Assembly: GCF_900114215.1 (NCBI RefSeq)
Contig: NZ_FOSG01000020.1
Span: 1-64,000 of the forward strand
Reading direction: 5' to 3'
DNA from: Streptomyces mangrovi
Lineage (GTDB): Bacteria; Actinomycetota; Actinomycetes; Streptomycetales; Streptomycetaceae
Length of the DNA stretch: 64,000 nucleotides
Of this stretch, positions 44,658 through 53,801 are shown piece after piece. Under the pieces are notes generated by a model that saw only the letters and a list, made by a program, of their open reading frames with translations, was not told where the DNA came from and searched no databases. A program made the translations under genes and the position numbers. The stretch's first letter is position 1, and every line of letters begins with the position of its first letter.

Positions 44658-46992
44658 GGAGCCGTACCGCGCCGCGCTTGTGCAGGGGGTCGTTGCCGTT
44701 GCCGCACTTGGGCGACTGGATGCACGACGGGCAGCCGCTGTCGCACTCGCACGCGGCGATGGCCCGGCGGGTCGCGGTCAGCCAGTCGCGGGCGGTGTGG
44801 AAGGCGCGTTCGGCGAAGCCCGCGCCGCCGGGGTGCCCGTCGTAGACGAAGACCGTCGGCAGCAGGGTGTCTGGGTGCAGCGGTACCGAGACACCGCCGA
44901 TGTCCCAGCGGTCGCAGGTGGCGAAGAGCGGCAGCATGCCGATGGAGGCGTGCTCGGCGGCGTGCAGGGCTCCGGGCAGCACCTCGGGGCCGATCCGGGC
45001 GGCACCGAGCTGGTCCTCGGTGACCGTCCACCACACCGCGCGGGTGCGCAGGGTGCGCGGCGGCAGGTCCAGCTTGGACTCGCCGAGCACCTCGCCGGTG
45101 ACGAGCCTGCGGCGCAGATAGGAGACGACCTGGTTGGTGACCTCGACCGAACCGAAGCACAGCCGTGCCTCGCCCCACGGGATCTCGGTGTCGGTCTCCA
45201 GCACGGAGACCGAGGTGGTGTCCCTGGCCATCGTCGTCCAGGGCGGGCTCGCCTCCTCCACCAGGGCGACCGAGTCCTCCAGGTCGAGACGGCGGACCAC
45301 ATAGGTGCGGCCCTGGTGGAGGTGGACCGCGCCGTCGTGGACGGTGGTGTGGGCCGCCGCGGCGTCGACCGTGCCCAGCAACCGCCCGGTGCCGTCCTCC
45401 ACCACCTGGACGGGCCGGCCGCCCTGGCCTCGGATGTCGGTGAGGTCGGCGGCCCGCTCGCGGCGGGTCCAGTACCAGCCCGTCCCCCGGCGGCGCAGCA
45501 GTCCGCGCCGCTCCAGGAGCGGCATCAGCTCGGGCACGGACGGTCCGAACAGTTCGAAGTCCGCCTCGGTGAGCGGTGCCTCCGCCGCCGCGGCACACAG
45601 ATGGGGGGTGAGGACGTAGGGGTTGTCCGGATCCAGGACGGTGGACTCCACGGGGCGGCGGAAGATCGCGTCGGGGTGGTGGACGAGGTAGGTGTCCAGC
45701 GGGTCGTCCCGGGCGACGAGGACGGCCAGGGCGCCCTGGCCCGCCCGCCCGGCGCGTCCGGCCTGCTGCCACAAGGAGGCGCGGGTGCCGGGATAGCCGG
45801 CCAGGATCACGGCGTCGAGGCCGGACACGTCGATGCCGAGTTCGAGCGCGGTGGTGGCGGCCAGCCCGAGGAGTTCACCGGAGTGCAGGGACCGCTCCAG
45901 GGCGCGGCGTTCCTCCGGCAGGTAGCCGCCCCGGTAGGCGGCGACCCGACCAGCCAGGGCGCGGTCCACCTCCGACAGCCGCTCCCGGGCGATCACCGAG
46001 ATCAGCTCGGCGCCGCGCCGGGAGCGTACGAAGGCGACGGTCCGCACGCCCTGGACGGCGAGGTCGGTCAGGAGGTCGGCGGCCTCGGCGGTGGCGGTCC
46101 GCCGTACCGGGGCGCCGCGCTCGCCGTGCATCTGCGTCAGCGGGGGCTCCCAGAGGGCGAAGACCACCTCGCCGCGGGGGGAGGCGTCCTGAGTGATCTC
46201 GGTGACGGGCAGGCCGGTGAGACGGGTGGCCGCCTCGCCCGGCTCGGCGGCGGTCGCGGAGGCCAGCAGGAAGACCGGCTCGGAGCCGTGGCGGGCGCAC
46301 ACGCGCCGCAGCCGGCGCATTACCTGGGCGACATGGGAGCCGAACACGCCGCGGTAGGTGTGGCACTCGTCGACGACCACATACCGCAGGGCGCGCAGGA
46401 AGGAGGACCAGCGGGAGTGGGCGGGGAGTATCCCGCGGTGCAGCATGTCGGGGTTGGTGAGCACGTGGTTGGCGTACCGCCGCACCCACTCGCGCTCCTC
46501 GACCGGGGTGTCCCCGTCGTAGACCGCCGGACGGACGGCGCTGCCCAGCGGCGCGGCCAGTTCGCTCACGGCCCGCCGCTGGTCGGAGGCCAGCGCCTTG
46601 GTCGGGGCGAGATAGAGGGTGGTGGCGCCGCGCCCGTTCGGGGCCTGCGCGCCCTCCAGCAGCACGCTGAGCACCGGGGCCAGATAGGCCAGCGACTTGC
46701 CCGACGCCGTACCGGTGGCGACCACCACCGATTTCCCCCGCAGCGCGTGCTCGGCGGCACGGGCCTGGTGCTCCCACGGACGGTCGATGCCGGCGGCGCG
46801 GATCGCAGCGACCACTTCCGGCCGAATCCGACCAGGCCAGTCCGCATGACGACCGTTCCGTGGGGGCAGGTGCTCCACATGGGTGATGCGCACGGCCCGG
46901 TCGGCCCCCGCGGCGAGGCTTTCGAGGACCGCTCGGGGAGACGGGGACGGGGGATGTGCGCCTGCGGACGCCGCACGGTGGTTGGTGGCCAT
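44581..46992 (-). CDS. DEAD/DEAH-box helicase with DUF1998-type zinc domain
   Basis: 803 residues from ATG 46992. Motif I ATGTASGKSLAYLAPV; Ia LYLAPTKALA; II DECHTYRG (DECH); III LLASATAAEPGE; VI QQAGRAGRAGQG. The C-terminus has a four-Cys group CECDSGCPSCIQSPKCGNGN. The DECH-type ATP-dependent helicase (TIGR03817) is always next to Tad genes in actinobacteria; the reason is unknown. The frame stays open upstream to 47574 and an upstream part resembles helicase N-termini, so the start is uncertain. Confidence 0.9.
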   Translation of the reverse strand: MATNHRAASAGAHPPSPSPRAVLESLAAGADRAVRITHVEHLPPRNGRHADWPGRIRPEVVAAIRAAGIDRPWEHQARAAEHALRGKSVVVATGTASGKSLAYLAPVLSVLLEGAQAPNGRGATTLYLAPTKALASDQRRAVSELAAPLGSAVRPAVYDGDTPVEEREWVRRYANHVLTNPDMLHRGILPAHSRWSSFLRALRYVVVDECHTYRGVFGSHVAQVMRRLRRVCARHGSEPVFLLASATAAEPGEAATRLTGLPVTEITQDASPRGEVVFALWEPPLTQMHGERGAPVRRTATAEAADLLTDLAVQGVRTVAFVRSRRGAELISVIARERLSEVDRALAGRVAAYRGGYLPEERRALERSLHSGELLGLAATTALELGIDVSGLDAVILAGYPGTRASLWQQAGRAGRAGQGALAVLVARDDPLDTYLVHHPDAIFRRPVESTVLDPDNPYVLTPHLCAAAAEAPLTEADFELFGPSVPELMPLLERRGLLRRRGTGWYWTRRERAADLTDIRGQGGRPVQVVEDGTGRLLGTVDAAAAHTTVHDGAVHLHQGRTYVVRRLDLEDSVALVEEASPPWTTMARDTTSVSVLETDTEIPWGEARLCFGSVEVTNQVVSYLRRRLVTGEVLGESKLDLPPRTLRTRAVWWTVTEDQLGAARIGPEVLPGALHAAEHASIGMLPLFATCDRWDIGGVSVPLHPDTLLPTVFVYDGHPGGAGFAERAFHTARDWLTATRRAIAACECDSGCPSCIQSPKCGNGNDPLHKRGAVRLLTELLRQAPPEPSPRRSTDPPAPAP

Positions 46993-47104
46993 CGGAATCG
47001 AGTGTGTCACCGGCGCGACGGACAATGGCCGCAAGGCGTCGTGCAGGCCCCCGGGTAAGTGATTGAATGCTTCTGCGGCTGCCGATCCGTCCTCTACCTT
47101 CGGC

Positions 47105-47161
47105 GGGGAGACGACCTCCCCACGTCCGGTGGGGATGGCCCGCCCCCACCTTCCGGTGGGG
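47105..47161 (+). promoter_or_regulatory. Tandem hairpins in the bldG leader
   Basis: Three adjacent hairpins: GGGGAG/CTCCCC (47105-47121), CCCCAC/GTGGGG (47118-47134) and CCCCACC/GGTGGGG (47144-47161). The first two share four bases and cannot form together. It ends 47 bases before bldG. Confidence 0.5.
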
Positions 47162-47208
47162 AGGCGCCAAGGGGGCGGACCGCTCGATAGCAAGGTGCTG
47201 GAGGATCT

Positions 47209-47550
47209 GTGGACCTGTCCCTGTCGACCCGTACCGTCGGCGATCGCACGATCGTCTCGGTGGGTGGCGAGATCGATGTATACACCGCGCCCAAGCTGCG
47301 CGAGCAGCTGGTCGAGCTGGTGAACGACGGCAGCTACCACCTGGTCGTGGACATGGAGGGCGTTGACTTCCTCGACTCCACCGGCCTGGGTGTGCTCGTC
47401 GGCGGACTCAAGCGCGTGCGCGCCCACGAGGGATCTCTGCGTCTGGTCTGCAACCAGGAGCGCATTCTCAAGATCTTCCGTATCACCGGCCTGACCAAGG
47501 TGTTCCCCATCCACACCTCGGTCGACGAGGCCGTGGCGGCCACCGACTGA
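47209..47550 (+). CDS. bldG: Anti-sigma factor antagonist BldG
   Basis: 113 residues from GTG 47209 (GGAGG at 47200). STAS domain with the phosphorylation site in [15 protein letters not shown] (Ser in DSTG). It is the SpoIIAA-type switch that, when dephosphorylated, binds anti-sigma factors. In S. coelicolor bldG is needed for aerial hyphae and antibiotics. The next gene is its cognate ATP-binding partner; a strong hairpin between them would explain both short and long transcripts, which are known in S. coelicolor. Confidence 0.95.
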   Translation: MDLSLSTRTVGDRTIVSVGGEIDVYTAPKLREQLVELVNDGSYHLVVDMEGVDFLDSTGLGVLVGGLKRVRAHEGSLRLVCNQERILKIFRITGLTKVFPIHTSVDEAVAATD

Positions 47551-47582
47551 GAGCCGAGCCGAACAAGCTCGCACAAGGCGCG

Positions 47583-47623
47583 CAGGGGCGCCGGACCGGC
47601 ACCTGACCGGTCCGGCGCCCCTG
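47583..47623 (+). terminator. Hairpin between bldG and the anti-sigma gene
   Basis: Perfect 17-bp arms (CAGGGGCGCCGGACCGG and complement) around a 7-nt loop, 33 nt after bldG. It is probably a partial terminator. Confidence 0.75.
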
Positions 47624-47680
47624 AACGGCCGTCAGTCAGCAGGTCACCGGGTGACCGCAGGCATTACCGAGGGGGATGGC

Positions 47681-48112
47681 ATGGCCACCGTCGAACTGCG
47701 CTTCAGCGCGCTGCCCGAGCATGTGAGGACGGCGCGCCTGGTGGCGGCCGCCGTCGCGCGCCGGGCCGGTGTCGACGACGCCGTACTGGACGAGGTACGG
47801 CTCGCGGTGGGTGAGGCGTGCAGCAGAGCGGTCGGTCTTCACACCGGCCAGGGTCTCGACACACCCGTCCGGGTGTCGCTGACCGAGGACGAGAAGGTCT
47901 TCCGCATCGAGGTGGGCGACGACGTTCCCCAGGGGGCGCGGGGCGCGGCCCGCACCTCTCCCGAGGGCGCGGACGGCGTCGAGGGCGACGACGAGGTCGA
48001 CATGGGGCTCGCGGTGATCAGCGGGCTGGTGGACGATGTCGAGGTGACCGCCGACGAGCGCGGCGGCCTGATCCGCATGAGCTGGCCGACCAACCCCGAG
48101 CCGCTCGACTGA
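47681..48112 (+). CDS. ATP-binding anti-sigma factor, BldG partner
   Basis: 143 residues from ATG 47681 (GAGGGGGA upstream). HATPase_c-type fold of the SpoIIAB/RsbW class: N-box-like DEVRLAVGEACSRAV, then DEVDMGLAVISGLVDDVEV in place of the G-box. An acidic insertion (EGADGVEGDDEVD) occurs in the ATP lid. It corresponds to ApgA-type SCO3548 in S. coelicolor (from memory). It should phosphorylate or bind BldG and hold a sigma factor. Confidence 0.85.
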   Translation: MATVELRFSALPEHVRTARLVAAAVARRAGVDDAVLDEVRLAVGEACSRAVGLHTGQGLDTPVRVSLTEDEKVFRIEVGDDVPQGARGAARTSPEGADGVEGDDEVDMGLAVISGLVDDVEVTADERGGLIRMSWPTNPEPLD

Positions 48113-48192
48113 CCGTCCCGCGCGGGTTCGCCCGCGTGGCCGGTCGGCTTTCCGGCCCTCGGCCCCGGCTTCCCGGCCCTCCCGGGCCGTTC

Positions 48193-48217
48193 CAGGCGCC
48201 CCTTCCCGGGGCGCCTG
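48193..48217 (+). terminator. Terminator after the anti-sigma gene
   Basis: CAGGCGCCCC (48193-48202) pairs with GGGGCGCCTG (48208-48217) around a 5-nt loop. Confidence 0.7.
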
Positions 48218-48476
48218 TCCCATGTCCGGTCCCGTCCGGTCCCGTCCGCCTGTCCCGCCCCGGCCCGCCTCCGTTCCAGGCCCGCCTCCGTTCCCACCCT
48301 GCCGCGGCCTGCCTGCGCATATCCGTCCCGCGCCCCGTCCGGGATCTCCCCGGGTATTCCGAGATCTTTTCCTGCGTGTCGCCGGAGAGGAATATCTCGG
48401 CCGTTCAGGGGAATTATCTCCGGTGCCCGCTATTCGATCTTTGCGGGTGCGGACCGGCAGGAAATACCGCACTCTG

Positions 48477-48503
48477 TTGTGAGCCGAAGCGGCTCTCTAC
48501 AAT
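48477..48503 (+). promoter_or_regulatory. hppA promoter with operator in its spacer
   Basis: -35-like TTGTGA and -10 TACAAT are 15 bp apart, a short spacing, with a 15-bp dyad between them. A repressor bound to the dyad would block polymerase, or an activator could correct the spacing. Confidence 0.45.
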
Positions 48504-48576
48504 CCGTCCACATCTTTGCAGCAGGACGCCTGAGCGTGCTTGCGCGCGCCCATGTGCCAAACGTCAAGGAGGACGA

Positions 48577-51084
48577 ATGGCGGGGCACCACACCCCTTTC
48601 CAGGCTTTCCAGCCTTTCCAGGACCGGCTACAACTGGCCGACGCCGTGCTCACCAGCGGCAATCGCGGCCTGGTGCTGGTGATCGCGCTCGTCGCCGCGG
48701 CAGCCCTGGTGGTCGCCGTGGTGCTGGTGCGTCAAGTGCTCGCCGCGGGCGAGGGCACCGACAGCATGAAGGAGATCGCATCCGCCGTACAGGAAGGTGC
48801 GAACGCCTACCTCGCGCGGCAGTTGCGTACCCTCGGCATATTCGCCGTCGTGGTCTTCTTCCTGTTGATGTTGCTCCCGGCCGACGGTATGGGCCAGCGA
48901 ATCGGACGCTCGGCGTTCTTCCTGGTCGGCGCCGCTTTCTCGGCGGCCACCGGCTATATCGGCATGTGGCTGGCCGTACGCAGCAACGTACGGGTCGCGG
49001 CCGCCGCCCGGGAGGCGACTCCCGGTGAGGGAGAACCCGCGAAGGACCTGACCGAGGTGTCCCACCGGGCGATGAAGATCGCCTTCCGTACGGGCGGGGT
49101 CGTCGGCATGTTCACCGTCGGCCTCGGCCTGCTCGGGGCCGCCGTCGTGGTGCTCGTCTACGCCGCCGACGCGCCCAAGGTGCTGGAGGGCTTCGGCCTG
49201 GGAGCCGCCCTGATCGCGATGTTCATGCGAGTGGGCGGCGGCATCTTCACCAAGGCCGCCGACGTGGGCGCGGACCTCGTCGGCAAGGTCGAGAAGGGCA
49301 TCCCCGAGGACGACCCGCGCAACGCCGCCACCATCGCGGACAACGTCGGCGACAACGTCGGCGACTGCGCGGGCATGGCCGCCGACCTCTTCGAGTCCTA
49401 CGCCGTCACCCTGGTGGCCGCGCTCATCCTGGGCACGGTCGCCTTCGGCGACTCGGGGCTGGCCTTCCCCCTGCTCGTCCCGGCGATCGGCGTCCTCACC
49501 GCCATGGTCGGCGTCTTCGCGGTCGCGCCGCGCCGCGCCGACCGCAGCGGCATGACCGCCATCAACCGCGGCTTCTTCATCTCCGCGGTGATCTCCCTGG
49601 CCCTGGTGGCCGTCGCGGCGTTCGTCTACCTTCCGGGCAGCTTCGGCGAGCTGGAGGGCGTCACCGACACCGCCATCGCCGGCCACGACGGCGACCCGCG
49701 CGTCTTCGCGCTGGTCTCGGTCGCCATCGGCATCGTGCTCGCCGCGCTGATCCAGCAGCTCACCGGCTACTTCACCGAACCGAGCCGCAGGCCCGTGCGC
49801 GATATCGGCAAGACCTCGCTGACCGGTCCCGCCACCGTGGTCCTCTCCGGCATCTCCATCGGTCTGGAGTCCGCCGTCTACACGGCGCTGCTGATCGCGC
49901 TCAGCGTCTACGGCGCCTTCCTGCTGGGCGGCGCCTCCATCATGCTGGCGCTGTTCGCCGTCGCCCTGGCGGGCACCGGTCTGCTCACCACCGTCGGCGT
50001 CATCGTCGCGATGGACACCTTCGGACCGGTCTCCGACAACGCCCAGGGCATCGCCGAGATGTCCGGCGACGTCGAGGGTGCGGGCGCCCAGGTGCTCACC
50101 GACCTCGACGCGGTGGGCAACACCACCAAGGCCATCACCAAGGGCATCGCCATCGCCACCGCGGTCCTGGCCGCCGCCGCCCTCTTCGGCTCCTACCGCG
50201 ACGCGATCGCCGGCGCCGTGTCGGACGTGGGCGCCCGGGCCGGGGAGCTGGGTCTGAGCCTGGACATCTCGCAGCCGAACAACCTGGTCGGCCTGATCCT
50301 CGGGGCCTCCGTCGTCTTCCTCTTCTCCGGGCTGGCCATCAACGCCGTCTCCCGGTCGGCGGGCTCGGTGGTCTTCGAGGTGCGGCGCCAGTTCCGCGAG
50401 CGGCCCGGGATCATGGACTACAGCGAGAAGCCCGAGTACGGCCGGGTGGTGGACATCTGCACCAAGGACGCGCTGCGCGAACTGGCCACCCCCGGTCTGC
50501 TGGCCGTCATGGCGCCCATAGCGGTCGGCTTCACACTCGGCGTCGGCGCGCTGGGCTCGTTCCTCGCGGGCGCCATCGGCGCGGGCACGCTGATGGCGGT
50601 CTTCCTCGCCAACTCCGGCGGAGCCTGGGACAACGCCAAGAAGCTGGTCGAGGACGGCCATCACGGCGGCAAGGGCAGCGAGGCGCACGCCGCGACGGTC
50701 ATCGGCGACACGGTCGGCGACCCGTTCAAGGACACCGCGGGCCCCGCGATCAACCCGCTGCTGAAGGTGATGAACCTGGTGGCGCTGCTGATCGCGCCCG
50801 CCGTGGTGCAGCTCAGCTACGGCGACGACGCCAGCGCCGGCGTGCGGGCCGCCATCGCGGTCCTCGCACTCGGTGTCATCATCGGGGCGGTCTACGTCTC
50901 CAAGCGGCGCGGTATCGCGGTCGGCGGCGAGGACGGTGAAGGCGGTGAAGGCGGCGGGAAGGACGCCGGCGGCACGGCCGGACGCACTTCCCGGGCGCCG
51001 GGTTCCTCCGGCTCCCCGGACACGCCGGGGCCGTCAGGTCCCTCAGGTCCCTCCGAGCCCGGTGCCCCGGTGGCGGCACCGTAG
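48577..51084 (+). CDS. hppA: Membrane-bound H+-translocating pyrophosphatase
   Basis: 835 residues with about 16 membrane segments. It hydrolyses pyrophosphate and pumps protons. Signature regions: EGTDSMKEIASAVQEGANAYL; the substrate site DDPRNAATIADNVGDNVGD; and GGAWDNAKK near the C-terminus. The residue in VGNTTKAITKG is Lys where K+-dependent enzymes have Ala, so it is the K+-independent type. An AAGGAGG site 6 nt before the ATG is ideal. A disordered Gly/Ser/Pro tail of about 60 residues follows the last helix. Confidence 0.96.
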   Translation: MAGHHTPFQAFQPFQDRLQLADAVLTSGNRGLVLVIALVAAAALVVAVVLVRQVLAAGEGTDSMKEIASAVQEGANAYLARQLRTLGIFAVVVFFLLMLLPADGMGQRIGRSAFFLVGAAFSAATGYIGMWLAVRSNVRVAAAAREATPGEGEPAKDLTEVSHRAMKIAFRTGGVVGMFTVGLGLLGAAVVVLVYAADAPKVLEGFGLGAALIAMFMRVGGGIFTKAADVGADLVGKVEKGIPEDDPRNAATIADNVGDNVGDCAGMAADLFESYAVTLVAALILGTVAFGDSGLAFPLLVPAIGVLTAMVGVFAVAPRRADRSGMTAINRGFFISAVISLALVAVAAFVYLPGSFGELEGVTDTAIAGHDGDPRVFALVSVAIGIVLAALIQQLTGYFTEPSRRPVRDIGKTSLTGPATVVLSGISIGLESAVYTALLIALSVYGAFLLGGASIMLALFAVALAGTGLLTTVGVIVAMDTFGPVSDNAQGIAEMSGDVEGAGAQVLTDLDAVGNTTKAITKGIAIATAVLAAAALFGSYRDAIAGAVSDVGARAGELGLSLDISQPNNLVGLILGASVVFLFSGLAINAVSRSAGSVVFEVRRQFRERPGIMDYSEKPEYGRVVDICTKDALRELATPGLLAVMAPIAVGFTLGVGALGSFLAGAIGAGTLMAVFLANSGGAWDNAKKLVEDGHHGGKGSEAHAATVIGDTVGDPFKDTAGPAINPLLKVMNLVALLIAPAVVQLSYGDDASAGVRAAIAVLALGVIIGAVYVSKRRGIAVGGEDGEGGEGGGKDAGGTAGRTSRAPGSSGSPDTPGPSGPSGPSEPGAPVAAP

Positions 51085-51114
51085 CGGGTCCGGCGGGGCT
51101 TCGTACGGGAGGAG

Positions 51115-51172
51115 CCCCGGCGCATGGCGGTGGGCGGAGCCCTGGCGCTCCGCCCACCGCCATGCGCCGGGG
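51115..51172 (+). terminator. hppA terminator, 25-bp stem
   Basis: Perfect 25-bp arms at 51115-51139 and 51148-51172 around an 8-nt loop; the longest hairpin in the window. Confidence 0.85.
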
Positions 51173-51308
51173 CGGGTCGTGTGAGATGTGCTCAACGCAA
51201 ATGGGCATCTAAGCCTCATACATGACTTATTAGCCCCGCCGGCCCACGGCCGGTGAACCTCCTGCGTGTATGTTCCGGGCCGAACACCCACGAAGGGATC
51301 GATCCGGA

Positions 51309-51887
51309 GTGAACAAGAAGCTTGCTGCCGCGCTGTCCGGCACCGCGGTGCTCGTGCTCGCCCTGAGCGGGTGCGGCGACGAGGGCAACGAGAAGGCCGA
51401 GCGATGGGCCCAGGAGTACTGCGACTCGCTGCAGAAGCAGAACAAGACCATCGACGGCGCCAACCAGGCACTCGCGCGGATCACCGAGGGGGACAAAGCC
51501 CCCGAGGAGGTCAAGAAGACCGACGTGGAGGCCTTCGGCGACCTCTCCACCGCCTACAAGGCCCTGTCCGCCGCCGTGCGCAAGGCGGGCGTCCCGCCGC
51601 TGGAGGACGGCTCCCGGATCCAGAAGAACGCGATCGGCCGGCTCGACGCGCTGTCGGCCACGTACGCGGACCTCCGCGAGCGGGCCGAGGCCCTGAACGA
51701 GAAGGACCGGTCGGAGTTCGCCGACGGGCTGCAGGACATCGCCGGGGAGATGGACAAGCTCCCCAAACAGTTCGGCGAGGTGGAGAAGGCACTGGGGGAG
51801 TTCCGGCAGGGCGATCTCCAGGAGGCGATAGCGGGTCAGAAGGGCTGCCGGAGGCCGTCGCCGGCGCCGTCCGCCTCGGCGGCGTAG
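51309..51887 (+). CDS. Putative lipoprotein
   Basis: 192 residues from GTG 51309. The signal peptide ends in lipobox LALSGC (Cys22). The mature protein is a long-helical, charged domain (AERWAQEYCDSLQKQNKTIDGANQALARI; LSTAYKALSAAVRKAG; YADLRERAEALNEKDRSEFADGLQDIAGEMDKL) with two further Cys that could pair (CDSL, KGCRR). Small helical lipoproteins like this are conserved next to hppA in Streptomyces (from memory). Function unknown. Confidence 0.8.
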   Translation: MNKKLAAALSGTAVLVLALSGCGDEGNEKAERWAQEYCDSLQKQNKTIDGANQALARITEGDKAPEEVKKTDVEAFGDLSTAYKALSAAVRKAGVPPLEDGSRIQKNAIGRLDALSATYADLRERAEALNEKDRSEFADGLQDIAGEMDKLPKQFGEVEKALGEFRQGDLQEAIAGQKGCRRPSPAPSASAA

Positions 51888-51969
51888 CGGAAGGCGGTCA
51901 ACGGAGGGCAGCGGCAGAGGACAGTGGCAGAGGGCAGCGGCGGAAGGCAGGAAGCCGGGGGAGCCGGGG

Positions 51970-52013
51970 ACAGCCCGGAAGCAGCCCGGAGACAGCCCGG
52001 AGACAGCCCGGAG
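51970..52013 (+). repeat. Four 11-bp tandem repeats
   Basis: ACAGCCCGGAG repeated four times with small changes, upstream of the methyltransferase gene, in a purine-rich 180-bp gap. Confidence 0.75.
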
Positions 52014-52069
52014 GCAGAGAGCGCGCGGGGGCTTACGTACGCCGGGGCGCTCCGCGTGACAATGGGGAG

Positions 52070-53656
52070 GTGAGTGACCGCCTCCCCACCCCCGGACCCG
52101 CCCTCCCCCGGCTGCGCGATGCCTTCCTCGCCGCCGGCTTCACCCCCGACGGGCTGCTGGAACTGCTCGGCGCCCCCGCCTACGCGGCCCTGGCCCGCAA
52201 CGAGACCGTTCCCGCGCTGCGCGCCACGCGCGGCGGCGGGCGGCTGGAGACGCTGGTGCGGCTGTTCCTGCTCCAGCGGCCGGTGCCGTACGAACGGGCC
52301 CGCTCGGCGCTCCCGGCCGACGACGCGCTCACCGACGGCTGGCTGCGCCGCCACACCGGAGCCGGCACGGACGCGGGCGGAGACGGCGACGCCGTCTCCG
52401 CCACCGTGGACGTTCGCCCGTACGCCGGACCGGAGGGGCTGAACTGGTGGATCGTCTCCGACCTCGGCTGTGCGGTCGGCGGAGCCGGCGGCATCCGTAC
52501 GGCCGAGGGCGCCGGTACGGGCACGGCTGCGGGCACGGCCGGCTGGTCGCGGCTCGTCCTCGGCGTCGGCGGCGCCTCGACGACCCTGGCGGGCATCACC
52601 GTGCGCGCCCCCGTGGCCCGCGCCCTGGACCTGGGCACCGGCTCCGGCGTCCAGGCCCTGCACGCCGCCCGGCACGCCGGCTCCGTCACCGCCACCGACC
52701 TCAACCCCCGCGCCCTGCGCCTGGCCCGGCTCACCCTCGCCCTGTCCGGAGCGCCCGAGGCCGAGCTGCGCGAGGGCTCCCTCTTCGAGCCGGTCGAGGG
52801 CGAGGCGCCCTACGACCTGATCGTCTCCAACCCGCCCTTCGTCATCTCCCCCCGTGCGGCGGACGGCACCCGTCTGACCTACCGCGACGGCGGCATGGGC
52901 GGCGACGACCTGTGCCGCACCCTCGTCGGGCGTTCCGCCGCCCACCTCGCCGACGGCGGCTACTGCCAGCTGCTGGCCAACTGGCGGCACATCGAGGGCC
53001 GGGACTGGAGCGAGCGGCTGGCCTCCTGGGTGCCGGAGGGCTGCGACGCCTGGATCGTGCAGCGCGAGGTGCAGGACATCGCCCAGTACGCCGAGCTGTG
53101 GCTGCGCGACGCCGGTGAGCACCTGGGCGACCCGGCCGCGTACGCAGCGCACTACGACGCCTGGCTGGAGGAGTTCGAGGCCGGCGGCACCACCGGTGTC
53201 GGCTTCGGCTGGATCACCCTGCGCAAGTCGGGCGCGCGGCACCCGTCGGTCACCGTCGAGGAGTGGCCGCACCCGGTGGAGCAGCCGCTCGGCGAGGAGG
53301 TGCGTGCCCACTTCGAGCGCCGGGACTTCCTGCGCACCGCGGACGACGCGGCCCTGCTCGCCACCCACTTCGTGCTGGCCGATGAGGTCGCCCAGGAGCA
53401 GATCGGCAGGCCCGGCGCGGACGACCCGGAGTACGTGGTGCTCCGTCAGAACCGCGGCATGCGGCGCGCGACGAGGGTGGACACGGTCGGCGCGGGCTTC
53501 GCCGGCGTGTGCGACGGATCGCTTCCGGCCGGCCGCATCGTCGACGCCATCGCCCAGCTCCTGGGCGAGGACCCGGTGGGGCTGCGCGACCGCACCCCGG
53601 AGTCCATCCGCCTCCTGGTCGAGCAGGGCTTCCTGCTGCCCGCGGGGGAGGAGTAG
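52070..53656 (+). CDS. Class I SAM-dependent methyltransferase
   Basis: 528 residues from GTG 52070. The N-terminal domain (about 1-190) is unknown, with LRDAFLAAGFTPDGLLELLGAPAYAALARNETVPALRAT. The methyltransferase domain has ALDLGTGSGVQALHAARHAG (SAM site), TATDLNPRALRLARLTLAL, and YDLIVSNPPFVISP, the NPPF catalytic motif for N-methylation of Gln, Asn or adenine. The C-terminal domain resembles a winged helix. GACAAT lies 6 nt before the GTG, perhaps a leaderless promoter. Confidence 0.88.
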   Translation: MSDRLPTPGPALPRLRDAFLAAGFTPDGLLELLGAPAYAALARNETVPALRATRGGGRLETLVRLFLLQRPVPYERARSALPADDALTDGWLRRHTGAGTDAGGDGDAVSATVDVRPYAGPEGLNWWIVSDLGCAVGGAGGIRTAEGAGTGTAAGTAGWSRLVLGVGGASTTLAGITVRAPVARALDLGTGSGVQALHAARHAGSVTATDLNPRALRLARLTLALSGAPEAELREGSLFEPVEGEAPYDLIVSNPPFVISPRAADGTRLTYRDGGMGGDDLCRTLVGRSAAHLADGGYCQLLANWRHIEGRDWSERLASWVPEGCDAWIVQREVQDIAQYAELWLRDAGEHLGDPAAYAAHYDAWLEEFEAGGTTGVGFGWITLRKSGARHPSVTVEEWPHPVEQPLGEEVRAHFERRDFLRTADDAALLATHFVLADEVAQEQIGRPGADDPEYVVLRQNRGMRRATRVDTVGAGFAGVCDGSLPAGRIVDAIAQLLGEDPVGLRDRTPESIRLLVEQGFLLPAGEE

Positions 53657-53679
53657 GGGGCGGGGGCGGTACGGGGGGA

Positions 53680-53700
53680 CCGGCGGTACGGAACCGCCGG
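53680..53700 (+). terminator. Terminator after the methyltransferase
   Basis: CCGGCGGT (53680-53687) pairs with ACCGCCGG (53693-53700) around a 5-nt loop. Confidence 0.6.
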
Positions 53701-53801
53701 GGCGGGCGGACCGGATGTTTGGCCGGAGCTCGCCCGGCTGTCCGAACGGCGTTCACCCGGCGTTCTCCGCCGCGATCCCCGCGGGTGCCACCGTGCTCCG
53801 C

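Larger units (their letters stand above)
48113..48576 (+). promoter_or_regulatory. Leader and promoter region of hppA
   Basis: About 460 bases. First a terminator (48193-48217), then a C/T-rich strand, then an AT-richer patch with a long hairpin CCGAGAT...ATCTCGG at 48359-48400. The promoter lies at the end: TTGTGA (48477-48482), a dyad GAGCCG-AAG-CGGCTC (48481-48495) in the spacer, and TACAAT (48498-48503). A leader of about 67 nt follows. Confidence 0.6.
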
